Assembly (NCBI RefSeq): GCF_014645835.1
Contig: NZ_BMMM01000012.1
Span: forward strand, 87,573-145,365
Reading direction: 5' to 3'
Length of the DNA stretch: 57,793 bases
Origin: Streptomyces albiflavescens
GTDB taxonomy: Bacteria > Actinomycetota > Actinomycetes > Streptomycetales > Streptomycetaceae
Part shown: one piece after another, positions 43,379 through 51,610 of the stretch
Layout: each line of letters starts with the position of its first letter
Position numbering within the stretch: the stretch's first letter is position 1
Notes under the pieces: generated by a model
Database searches by the model: none
What the model was told of the DNA's origin: nothing
Seen by the model: the letters and a program-made list of their open reading frames with translations, nothing else
Position numbers and translations under genes: made by a program

Positions 43379-45355
43379 GTGAACGTTAGGCGACGGCTGC
43401 CCACGATCGAACACGTTGGGTTGCAGAATTTTTCCATTTACAAGGAACGCCCAACACTTGATGTGGAAATCCGGCGTGGCGTGTTCTGCCTGGCAGGGGC
43501 AAACGGGCTAGGAAAGTCTTCCTTTCTCGCCGCCATCAATTTCGGGCTCACAGGTATCGTAACGAATCCAGACCGGAACGCCTTCGCCTCCACCCGCAAG
43601 TTCTACACTAATAATCTTGAGTACTCGCGCCATTATTTTGACGGCCGAATCGACGAGTTGGACCGAGACACCGCCGAAGTGAGTCTGAGGTTCACTGTCG
43701 GTTCGCGCCGGTACGAGTTGACGCGCAACCTCTTCGAACCCGAGGCGCTTCGCTTTCTCCGCGTCGTAAGCGAAACGGGTGAAATCGTCAGCATCGAGAC
43801 AGATGACGACGAAAGGCGACACGAGAACTACAAGCGTCTACTCCTTGAGGATTGCCGCTTAAGCAGTTTTGATCAGTTCGTCTTCATTCAGCATTTTCTG
43901 CTTACCTTCGATGAGCGACGCCATCTACTTTTCTGGGACGAGCAAGTAACAACCCCTATGTTGTACTTGGCCTTTGGTATCCATGCCGAAGACGCCAAAC
44001 GGGCAGACGAGTTGACCCATGCCGTCAATAGGGCTGAATCTCAGCGCCGAAACGCACAATGGCAAGCAACAACAGCCCGCAGGCGCATGAAGGAACTGGG
44101 TGTCGACGACATAGATGAGGCTGCCTTCGAGGGGCTCGCCGAGAGACATCAAAACTTGGTCGACCAGGTGGACGCTCACGCGAATGAGCTCCACAGACTT
44201 CAGCGCGAAGCGGCTGACGCACGGCTCGACCTTGCCGACGTAAGTGCCGAGTACCAGGCGCTAAGGCATCAGTACGACAAGGTCTTCTCAGAACGACTGA
44301 AGGCGCATTCAGTCCCACGCCTCCACCCTTTGGTCGCCGAAGCACTGCAGACCAACAGGTGCAGTGTATGCGGAACCGAGGGCTCCCATATCGGCGTAAG
44401 ACTAAGCGAAAAGCTGGACCGTCACAGCTGCCCGCTATGTGATTCGGCAATCGAGCGGGAGTCACCCACTGCTGAGTCCTTTGAGTCACTCAAACGCGTC
44501 GACACGGAACTTGCCGCGACTCGGGACAAGGTGAAGGCCGCCCAAGTGCGTCGCGACAGGCTCGACAAGGCAGTCGACGAAGCACTAAAACTCCACAGCA
44601 GTTCGACGCAAGCCCTCGAAGATTTCGAAACTGCCAATGAGAAGGCGCTGCCCACAGCAGACGCTAGTATCTCCAGCTTGCTAGATCAACGACGCGTGGC
44701 TGAAGCCGAGCGTAAGCGAGCCATGGAACGAAGGGATGAATGGCGCGATAAACGCGACGCAGCCCGCCGAGAACTAGAGCCGCTTCAGCGCGCCCTGCGC
44801 TCTGCATACGAAACAGCAGAGACTGAGTTCGTGCCGGCGTTTCGGGAACTGGCTCGTCAATTCCTAGGGCTCGACCTCGACGTTTTCCTAGACATGGCAG
44901 ACAAAACCCGTTTCGTACTTGGGCTTGAAGTCCAAGGAACTCGGCGCCGTGCCACAACAGCGCTTTCGGAAAGCCAACGATTCTTCATTGACATAGCACT
45001 TCGAATGGCTCTGATTCAGCAGATGACCGAGCCCAGCGAGACGGTCACTAGCTACATAGACACACCTGAGGGTTCGCTAGATATTGCGTACGAGGCCCGA
45101 GCTGGCGCAATGTTCGGCAAATTTGTCCGTTCCGGCAAAAACATGATCATGACCGCTAATATCAACGCCAATCAGCTACTTCTTCGTCTGGCGGAGGTAT
45201 GCCGGTCAGAGCATATGGAACTCGTGAGGATGACCGATTGGTCAGCCCTGAGTGAGGTCCAGGCAAGTGAAGAAGCTCTCTTTGATGAGGCCTACTCGCG
45301 GGTGGAAGCGGTTCTCTCCCGGGTCGAAGAGCAGCAAGGCGCGGTGCAGCAGTGA
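43379..45355 (+). CDS. SMC/Rad50-like ATPase with central zinc-ribbon (defence-like operon gene 1)
   Basis: 658 residues, ABC-type ATPase of the SbcC/Rad50/SMC group. Walker A GANGLGKS at 40-47; a coiled coil (about 205-310) leads to two Cys pairs, C328/C331 and C351/C354, then coiled coil returns (about 365-480). The signature motif is ALSESQRFF (528-535), followed by YIDTPEGSLD (559-568). The Walker B position reads Asp-Thr, with Glu three residues after the Asp instead of the usual Asp-Glu. GTG at 43379 follows GGAGGG. Codon 161 is TTA. It resembles ATPases of Lamassu/ABC-three-component systems. Overlaps the next gene by 4 bases. Confidence 0.82.
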   Translation: MNVRRRLPTIEHVGLQNFSIYKERPTLDVEIRRGVFCLAGANGLGKSSFLAAINFGLTGIVTNPDRNAFASTRKFYTNNLEYSRHYFDGRIDELDRDTAEVSLRFTVGSRRYELTRNLFEPEALRFLRVVSETGEIVSIETDDDERRHENYKRLLLEDCRLSSFDQFVFIQHFLLTFDERRHLLFWDEQVTTPMLYLAFGIHAEDAKRADELTHAVNRAESQRRNAQWQATTARRRMKELGVDDIDEAAFEGLAERHQNLVDQVDAHANELHRLQREAADARLDLADVSAEYQALRHQYDKVFSERLKAHSVPRLHPLVAEALQTNRCSVCGTEGSHIGVRLSEKLDRHSCPLCDSAIERESPTAESFESLKRVDTELAATRDKVKAAQVRRDRLDKAVDEALKLHSSSTQALEDFETANEKALPTADASISSLLDQRRVAEAERKRAMERRDEWRDKRDAARRELEPLQRALRSAYETAETEFVPAFRELARQFLGLDLDVFLDMADKTRFVLGLEVQGTRRRATTALSESQRFFIDIALRMALIQQMTEPSETVTSYIDTPEGSLDIAYEARAGAMFGKFVRSGKNMIMTANINANQLLLRLAEVCRSEHMELVRMTDWSALSEVQASEEALFDEAYSRVEAVLSRVEEQQGAVQQ

Positions 45356-45981
45356 CACTGAGCCCCGACGCTGTATTCGACACACTCACCATCACTAAAG
45401 AGCTATCTGTCGTCTCAGGCGGGGCGACTGAAGGCGAGATAAGTCTTTTTGCTTACCTGTCTTGCCTTCTCTCTGTTTACGAAGGAAACCCGCCAAGCGA
45501 ATGGGGATATCAGTTTTCAGCGACGCACTCTGCCGCCCCCTATAGCGAATCACTTGCGTCAGCTGTGGAGGAACTGAAGATATCCTCTCTACTCGTCGAG
45601 AGCCCTTCTGGCTTGCAATTGTCCAATGGCGGACTCGAAGAGTGGCATCAGTATGCGTCGCTGGGACGATTCCAGGCACGCATGCCATATCTCACAGGGG
45701 CCTGCGGAAGTACCCTTGTGATGCCCCTTCCCGCAGTGGGAGAGTCGATCAGCGCCGAGCCTTCATTGCGTCGGGCTTTGGAACTATCCAGCAAACGAGA
45801 GCTCCTTGGCGAGGGCGGCCGCGAAACTCTGATGGAACATTTCCGTGCGGTATCCGAGGCCGTGCCGGAGGCCGACGACCTAATGATTCCTGCGGTCGTT
45901 TGGCTCGAGTACCTCTCAACCACACTCGACGGCGTCGGAAAGATCCGTCCGTCTGAAGAAGCTGACGACTGGGCCGTCTAG
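45352..45981 (+). CDS. Small middle component (defence-like operon gene 2)
   Basis: 209 residues, soluble, alpha/beta, acidic. No motif recognised. It starts with GTG inside the ATPase stop (GTGA), so the two are made in step. Size and place match the small middle component (LmuC/MC type) of ABC-ATPase defence systems, which bridges ATPase and effector; this equivalence is inference. Nine bases separate it from the nuclease gene. Confidence 0.7.
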   Translation: MTLSPDAVFDTLTITKELSVVSGGATEGEISLFAYLSCLLSVYEGNPPSEWGYQFSATHSAAPYSESLASAVEELKISSLLVESPSGLQLSNGGLEEWHQYASLGRFQARMPYLTGACGSTLVMPLPAVGESISAEPSLRRALELSSKRELLGEGGRETLMEHFRAVSEAVPEADDLMIPAVVWLEYLSTTLDGVGKIRPSEEADDWAV

Positions 45982-45990
45982 GGGGTAGCG

Positions 45991-47046
45991 GTGCAGGTAG
46001 ATATGAAGGCCATGGCGGACATTGCGCGTGAACTTTTTGCGGCGAAGGTCTATCGCGAACTTGGTTCCGCGGGTTCTCAGGCACTGAAAGAACTGATTAC
46101 CAGGGTTAGGGAAACTCACGATGCACTAACCACTGAGCGGCTAGCTAAAGGGCTAACTGTCATACGAACCTTGGATACCGGTTCCGTGGAAGCCGACGTA
46201 GCACCGGCTGTATTCACCCAAACACGTGAATTGACAGCGTGGTATCGGGAAGAAGCAGGGCCTCTTTCTATTCATTTCGAACAGAACGGCACCATACGCG
46301 CTTGGTGTGCGGAGATAGACACGAGCGCCATCAGCGGGCAATTTGTTTCTTACCGCTACGCGGGCCATCAGAAGGAGCAGATTCTCACTCCCGGAGGAGC
46401 CCACAGCGTACCCACAATAGCAAACTTTCCGAGTTATTTCGCAGTCCCATATTTCTTGGACCTACGAGAGGCGCTCGTCCGGTACGGCACTATTTCGGTC
46501 CGTCATGCACAGTGTGACATCTTCCGCACCACTTGGAGAGAACCGGCGCGTCTGGTCTTCGTAAATAAGCCAGAAGCAACCATGCGCCGCTCCCTCCAAC
46601 AATACCTGCGCGCGTCCCTACGTGATCACCTCCCGATTCAAGTGATGCCCGAACAGAACGTCAACGAGACCAAGCCTGTGGACATCAAAGTCACCTGGAC
46701 GGCCTCAAATCGGGTTGCCCTAATCGAGATCAAATGGCTCGGACTTAGTCACGATGCCACAAAAAAGACGACAACACCGTACTCAGCCGCACGTGCAAAG
46801 AGCGGAGCCAAACAGCTCGCCGCCTACCTCGACTCCTACCACTCCCACGACCCAGACACCGAAGCGCGGGGGTACCTAGTGGTCTTTGATGGTCGACGAA
46901 GAGGTGTCACCCCCGAGAGCACGCGTGTGACTTACGCTAACGGATTTCACTACGCGAATGAGGAGATCGATTACCCGGCAGCGTTACTCGCAAGGGGCGA
47001 CTTTGATACACCTGTGAGGTTCTTCTGTGAGCCTGCATGCGAGTAG
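45991..47046 (+). CDS. PD-(D/E)XK nuclease-like effector (defence-like operon gene 3)
   Basis: 351 residues. The core of the fold is visible near the end: Asp231 (KPVDIKVTW), Glu246 and Lys248 (VALIEIKWLG) and Gln275 in the next helix (SGAKQLAAYL), the classic D...ExK...Q order of restriction-type nucleases. The first ~190 residues are a separate helical/strand region, possibly for partner or DNA recognition. GTG at 45991. Codon 332 is TTA. In this operon it is the likely DNA-cutting effector. Confidence 0.78.
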   Translation: MQVDMKAMADIARELFAAKVYRELGSAGSQALKELITRVRETHDALTTERLAKGLTVIRTLDTGSVEADVAPAVFTQTRELTAWYREEAGPLSIHFEQNGTIRAWCAEIDTSAISGQFVSYRYAGHQKEQILTPGGAHSVPTIANFPSYFAVPYFLDLREALVRYGTISVRHAQCDIFRTTWREPARLVFVNKPEATMRRSLQQYLRASLRDHLPIQVMPEQNVNETKPVDIKVTWTASNRVALIEIKWLGLSHDATKKTTTPYSAARAKSGAKQLAAYLDSYHSHDPDTEARGYLVVFDGRRRGVTPESTRVTYANGFHYANEEIDYPAALLARGDFDTPVRFFCEPACE

Positions 47047-47110
47047 CCACCCCCTCTTCCCCAGTTCACCTAGAAGCTGCGCATGACAATAACAAACGTG
47101 AGCCACTGAC

Positions 47111-48448
47111 ATGATTAACGCTAATCCCAACGTGGAAGCCCACTACGGAGCCCTGGAAACTCGATGGAATGCTGTCGACGGTTCGCTTGACTTCGAGCGT
47201 CTCGTCGTACCTACAGGAAACAGCGAGTCTCCATTCCACAGGTGGTTTCACCTGAAGGAGGCCTTTTCGGTGGACCTGTTGCCTTCAATACTCAAGAAAT
47301 TGAGTTTTGAAGGCCTGTCAGAGCTCCGAATTCTGGACTGCTTCGCTGGGGGCGGTACAACGCTCGTGAGCGCGCTTGAATTGTCGTCCCAAGTTCGCGT
47401 CACCGCAACCGGAATTGAGCAAAATCCATTTCTGCATCACGTATCAAGCAGCAAGGTCAAAGCGCTCCAGGAAGGCCCCCAACTGGCCCAGCAGCTACAA
47501 GATGCCTTTAACGAAGTAGGGCGAATCTATGGGAGTGATGCCTCTTTTAAGGCCGACATGCCGGCCCTTTCAACGTTCTCGAATGAGGCATACTTTCCAC
47601 CCTCTCTGCTGGCCTCGCTATTGCGTATAAAAGCGGCCATCGAGCACTGTGACATTCCTACACTTCCACGTGACCTCCTGCTTACGGCTGCCGCCTCCTG
47701 TGTGGAATCTACAAGCCGACTTCGTAGGGATGGGCGCGCACTTCGTTACGCTTCCGAGCGACAGCCTAGGGAGCCGTGGGATGAATTCTCAGCTCGCGTT
47801 CAACAGATGATTGACGACATCGACCTTTCGCAGCCGGCATCAGGCACAGGGACAGTTATACGGGGTGATGGAAGGCGGCCGCTGCTTCACGTGGATGGGG
47901 CCGCAAAGAAGGATCTAATCATTTTCTCTCCACCCTATCCAAATAACATCGACTACACGGAGATATATAAGACTGAAGCGTGGTATCTGGACTTCTACAC
48001 AGATGCGCAGCAGTTTCGCTCTCAGCGACTTAAGACCCTGCGAAGCCATCCAAGCGTTCGATTTTCCGATGAGTATGATTTCGAATGTTCTAGTGATGCC
48101 GCAGCAGTGAGAGAACTGGTCAAGCCGATACTCGAAGCCGTTCCTGATGACAAATACGCAACCGGCAGGAAGCAACTTATCAAGGGCTACGCGGACGACA
48201 TGCTCACGCTCTTCCGCCAGTGTCGTGAGATCATTTCCAGCGACGGTCGGCTAGTGTACGTCGTTGGAAACTCGGCTCATGGGAGCGGGGATGCACTCTT
48301 TATCATTGCTGCTGACCTCATCATGGCCCGCCTAGCTGAACTCGCGAACTGGCGGGTTGAGGAGATATCGGTAGCACGTGGCCTGCGGCGTCGCGTAACG
48401 AACTCCCGCTTTCTCCGAGAGAGTGTCGTGACTCTCTCTCCCGCGTAG
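47111..48448 (+). CDS. DNA methyltransferase, SPPY type (defence-like operon gene 4)
   Basis: 445 residues. AdoMet-binding motif I DCFAGGGTTL (76-85) precedes catalytic motif IV SPPY (273-276, followed by PNNIDYTE), so it is an amino-methyltransferase; SPPY favours N4-cytosine over N6-adenine. About 190 residues lie between the motifs and may hold target recognition. ATG at 47111, 64 bases after the nuclease stop. It probably marks host DNA against the operon's nuclease. Stop is 160 bases before att copy 3. Confidence 0.82.
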   Translation: MINANPNVEAHYGALETRWNAVDGSLDFERLVVPTGNSESPFHRWFHLKEAFSVDLLPSILKKLSFEGLSELRILDCFAGGGTTLVSALELSSQVRVTATGIEQNPFLHHVSSSKVKALQEGPQLAQQLQDAFNEVGRIYGSDASFKADMPALSTFSNEAYFPPSLLASLLRIKAAIEHCDIPTLPRDLLLTAAASCVESTSRLRRDGRALRYASERQPREPWDEFSARVQQMIDDIDLSQPASGTGTVIRGDGRRPLLHVDGAAKKDLIIFSPPYPNNIDYTEIYKTEAWYLDFYTDAQQFRSQRLKTLRSHPSVRFSDEYDFECSSDAAAVRELVKPILEAVPDDKYATGRKQLIKGYADDMLTLFRQCREIISSDGRLVYVVGNSAHGSGDALFIIAADLIMARLAELANWRVEEISVARGLRRRVTNSRFLRESVVTLSPA

Positions 48449-48610
48449 CGGCAACACGTACACGCCGGCCTGGACTCTAGGCGAGGGTGGTCGCTAGTCC
48501 ACGGCCCTGGCAGGACTCGCGCCCGACTCGCGGACCAATCGTGGACTGGGAGGACTCCTCACCGCCGTGGTAGGCGTCTGACCAGCACGATTCTCCATAG
48601 GTCAAGGGGC

Positions 48611-48652
48611 CTCCGGAGCCGTGTGCGCAGGTTCGAATCCTGCCGGGGGCAC
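48611..48652 (+). repeat. att copy 3 (right end of element 2)
   Basis: Same 42-bp tRNA-Arg core, with GGC before it also conserved (48608). Unlike copies 1 and 2 it is not followed by the GAAA-loop terminator, so whatever lies to the right had a different left end. The flank 48449-48607 holds no gene. Confidence 0.95.
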
Positions 48653-48703
48653 TCGCCTAGGAACAGCAGAAATCAAGCGCTGACCAGGGCGGATGCCGAC
48701 AAC

Positions 48704-48740
48704 AGAGGGCGGGAGTCAGTCTCACTGACTCCCGCCCTCT
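48704..48740. terminator. Strong bidirectional terminator
   Basis: Perfect 17-bp stem (48704-48720 with 48724-48740) and a CTC loop, just right of att copy 3. It insulates element 2 from the remnant. 48741-48945 holds no gene. Confidence 0.85.
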
Positions 48741-48945
48741 CTCGTTGTCTCTCACTGCTCGCGCACCATCTGCGATACACGCGACACACCCTGGCCCACC
48801 GCCGCGTACACGCCCTGCCGTGCCGGACGACGTTGCCTGTTGCTCGGAGAGAGGCAGGCTCTGCAAACCTCGGTGTGCACACCCTCCTCCCGCTGCCATG
48901 ATGAGTAGTCAGTCAGCGCCGACTCTCTGACATCGCGGACAACAA

Positions 48946-49812
48946 TTGGCAGCGCGAGACCTACTCGAAACTCCGGAACGGCTCACAAAATCGGCTTCCG
49001 ATTTCTATGCGCAGCATTTCACAAACATGATGACTTTCAGTCTCAGTGAAATGGCCATGCGGGCTCACAGGAGGTTCCTCACCTCTACCGCCCAAGTACT
49101 CGGCGGAGACGCAAAGGAACCTCACGAGGCCTTTCCGGATCAGTTCAAGCAACTCGACCTGTACGGTGAATTCTTGAGCGAAACCAGACCGGCGCGCCGA
49201 GAAATGACGTTGTCCCGAAGCGTTGACAACTTCCTGTCATATATCTCAGATATTCTGACGCAAGCCATTGTGACTCGCCCGCACCTACTTAAAACCCGGG
49301 AGCAGGTCACCCTAGAAGAGGTACTCACGCATGCCTCCCTGGAGGACTTTGTCAGGTGGGCGGCAGAGAGGCGCGTGAATCAGCTATCCTTCAAGGGCCT
49401 CAAGGAAATTGCTGACTATGTAGAGAGCCGACTCGGACTGAAGCTTCACACCTCTGACGACGACTGGACAACACTGAACAAGGCGGTTGCCGTCAGGAAC
49501 ATCGTGGTCCACCGTCGCGCGATTATCGACGAGCGTTCTCTCTGGTCCGTCAAGGAACCAGGATTGGAACTCGGACAGAAGTACGAAGTCAGCCAGACCG
49601 ACATGGCGGAAAGCATGAAATGCGCCATGCGAATGGTGCGCGACTTCGATACGCGCATTTCCGACAAGTTCGACCTTGCACTTCTGAATGCAAGCGACCA
49701 GTCATGGTTCGAGGAGCGCGCACACTCTGCCGCTGCATACGAAAAGGAAGTTGTGGCGCAAGACGACCGGAGCCTTGCACCACAATCCGACGATCAGTCG
49801 TCACCGTCTTGA
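48946..49812 (+). CDS. HEPN-like protein (element 3 remnant)
   Basis: 288 residues if TTG at 48946 is the start; no ribosome site is visible, so the true start may be internal. Mostly helical. Residues 184-189 read RNIVVH, a HEPN R-x4-H motif with Asn after Arg. Acidic C-terminal tail. Its end overlaps the integrase remnant by 19 bases, convergently. A/T-richer than the backbone. A second HEPN-motif protein, unlike the one in element 1 outside the motif. RNase or abortive-infection role is inference. Confidence 0.6.
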   Translation: MAARDLLETPERLTKSASDFYAQHFTNMMTFSLSEMAMRAHRRFLTSTAQVLGGDAKEPHEAFPDQFKQLDLYGEFLSETRPARREMTLSRSVDNFLSYISDILTQAIVTRPHLLKTREQVTLEEVLTHASLEDFVRWAAERRVNQLSFKGLKEIADYVESRLGLKLHTSDDDWTTLNKAVAVRNIVVHRRAIIDERSLWSVKEPGLELGQKYEVSQTDMAESMKCAMRMVRDFDTRISDKFDLALLNASDQSWFEERAHSAAAYEKEVVAQDDRSLAPQSDDQSSPS

Positions 49813-50669
49813 GAGAGCGACCTCTCGATCTTGGCGTTGGCGAGTTCCTCGTGGCCGTCGATACAACCGTGATACCGGCGGTGGATCACCTCAGGAGAGT
49901 TGACGACACGCCGCGCCACTTCCGCGATCGGAACCCCCGCGTTCAACCACCGAGTGATGCAGGCGTGGCGCAGGTCGTAGGGGCGCCCGGCCAAGGGCGA
50001 GTCCACACGCTCGGGCGGCAGCGCGTATTCCCGTGCTTCCTCCCACACCCGCCAATAGGTGGATGAGCCGACCGCTCCCCCGCGCTCGTTGCCGAACACG
50101 CGCCCTTCCTTGGCCATGCCGAACGTGTCCAGGTGTGCCCGCAGAATCGTCACCAGGACGGGCGGGATGGGCACCGGTCGGTCGCTCTTGGCCTCCCGCG
50201 CCTTGAGCCCGCGCCGGTCGTGACGTTCCCCGGAATCGGTCCACTGCTTCCCGGAGACAGGACGCGTCTCCCGGAGCGTCAGCGTGCCCCATCCTGTGTC
50301 GGGGAGATGGCAGTCAGACCGCCTCAGTCCGACCGCCTCAGCCGGACGCAGGCCCGCGTAGTACAGGACGGCATAGAAGGCCACCAGACGCCTCCCACGG
50401 CACCGATCCCATGATCCGACGTAGGACACTGCCGCGAGCAACTGACGGGCCTGTAGGGCGTTCACGAGGACTCGCCGGTCGACCACGTCATTGGAGCCGA
50501 CGTGCTTCCGGCGGGCGCGCTGAAGCGGGTTCCCCGAGAGGTCCCCAGCGACCACAGCGTGTTCGAGAGCGGTGTTCAGGGCCCGGCGGCGACGCCTATA
50601 CGTGTCGCCTGCGGCTGGGGTGCCGTCCAGCTTGTACCCGAGGCGATACAGCACGTCCTCGAACACCGC
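49794..50669 (-). pseudogene. int: Integrase remnant, N-terminal ~172 residues lost (element 3)
   Basis: Encodes the C-terminal ~291 residues of an integrase of the same family (TYRRRRRALNTALEHAV, GLRPAEAVGLRRSDC, PYDLRHACITRW, RYHGCIDGHEE). Homology starts at AVFEDVLYRLGYKLDG, equal to about residue 173 of the element 2 integrase. Upstream the frame runs into GntR sequence. Without the arm-binding and N-terminal core-binding parts it should be inactive. The AGHS box reads VVNS. Confidence 0.88.
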
Positions 50670-50950
50670 AGATCGGTCATCCGTTCCGCGAGAGATCGAC
50701 GGTCGCCACCCCGAACGACGCGCCACCCGATGCCGGGAGCGGACTCAACAACACCGTCGGCTTCGAGAACCTTAAGAGCACGCCGGATCGTGTTGCGGGA
50801 GACGCCGTGCATGTCCATGAACTCAGCCTCTGACGGCAGGGCGCCGCTGCCCTCTCCCGCTTCGATCTCGTTTCGCAGCGCCTCCGCAATGACCAGGTAG
50901 GTTCCGCGCGGACTGGCCTCCGGCACTTCGGCTCCTCTCATTCCACCCAT
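50670..50950 (-). pseudogene. GntR-family regulator truncated by deletion (element 3)
   Basis: Encodes one winged helix (YLVIAEALRNEIEAGEG, LPSEAEFMDMHGVSRNTIRR) and GWRVVRGGDRRSLAERMTDL. After Leu94 the frame enters integrase sequence read out of frame. Related Streptomyces regulators continue into a second domain, so this copy is cut. ATG at 50950 or 50941. The DNA-binding half could still be made. Confidence 0.8.
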
Positions 50951-51016
50951 TGCCCGCTGTCAAGAGTGCCACCAGGCCCCGCAGCGCATTGACGGACAGC
51001 AGTGTCCCACGTGTCC

Positions 51017-51124
51017 AGCTGTCCGGTTAGGGCTCTCACCTGCACAAACGGGCCGGACAGCTCAAATGGCCGCTGTCCGGGCTGTCCGGTCGCAGACGGC
51101 TGTAACACCCCCTGGGTGTTGCAG
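51017..51124. repeat. Iteron-like GCTGTCCGG repeats and hairpin
   Basis: Copies at 51017-51026, 51053-51062 (inverted), 51072-51080 and 51081-51089, then a hairpin at 51099-51124 (AACACCC/GGGTGTT inside GCTG/CAGC). Located just upstream of the GntR remnant; could be its operator or part of an origin. The rest of 51125-51357 is GC-rich without genes. Confidence 0.6.
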
Positions 51125-51357
51125 CCTGTCGGCGAAGCCGACCTCTCAATGGGCAGGAGCCGGAGGCGACTTCCGATCTGATCTGCCTCACAAAGGGTGA
51201 CCAGCCGGGCGCGGAGTCTTTTCCCTACCAGATCAAGGCGACTGGCGTCGCTCACGCTCCGCCGGGCGCGCGGCCCGCGTCCGGCCGCGCCCACGCTCCT
51301 GCCTCCGTCCCGCTCGGCGCGCCGGCCGCCGCCGCGCGCCACATCAGGTAGGCCGGG

Positions 51358-51470
51358 GGCATGAGGTGAGAACCGCGGTGGCTGGGGCGGGCGCCGACAC
51401 GATCTTTAGCCACCTCCCCGGTCCGGGACCCGACGTCGAGCAAGACCGGGCAGGCAGGAGCCAGCCCGAT
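51358..51470. other. Conserved non-coding patch shared with element 2
   Basis: Similar to 43060-43180: TGAGAACC, TGGCTGGGGCGG, CTTTAGCCA, CGACGTCG and ACCGGGCAGG in the same order. No coding sense. Probably an element locus such as an origin or transfer site. 51471-51610 holds nothing recognisable. Confidence 0.5.
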
Positions 51471-51610
51471 CCGCGGCCAGCGTAAGGCCCCCTGGCCATG
51501 CCCGACCCCAGTCCTGGCAGGCCACCGGCCAAAGATCGCGCCAACGCCCGCTTGGGTACGCTCACCTGTAGTGGGGTCCACATAGAGGATGTGGGAGGAC
51601 GCAGGCGCCG

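Larger units (their letters stand above)
30725..48652. mobile_element. Element 2: pSAM2-type AICE with defence-like operon
   Basis: Bounded by identical 42-bp att copies at 30725 and 48611, a unit of 17,886 bp. Backbone on the minus strand is int, xis, rep, about nine small transfer genes, FtsK-like tra and an SCO3933-type gene. HTH regulator, GntR-Nudix and NERD genes follow, then a gene-free region and the ATPase/nuclease/methyltransferase operon. Proteins are only moderately similar to element 1, so this is a different lineage, not a duplication. Confidence 0.9.
48611..51480. mobile_element. Element 3: remnant of a third AICE
   Basis: An att copy, a HEPN-like gene, a truncated integrase and a truncated GntR gene, but no xis, rep or tra. 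A conserved non-coding patch (51358-51470) resembles element 2. No right-hand att was found in the window, so the right limit is a guess. Confidence 0.7.
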
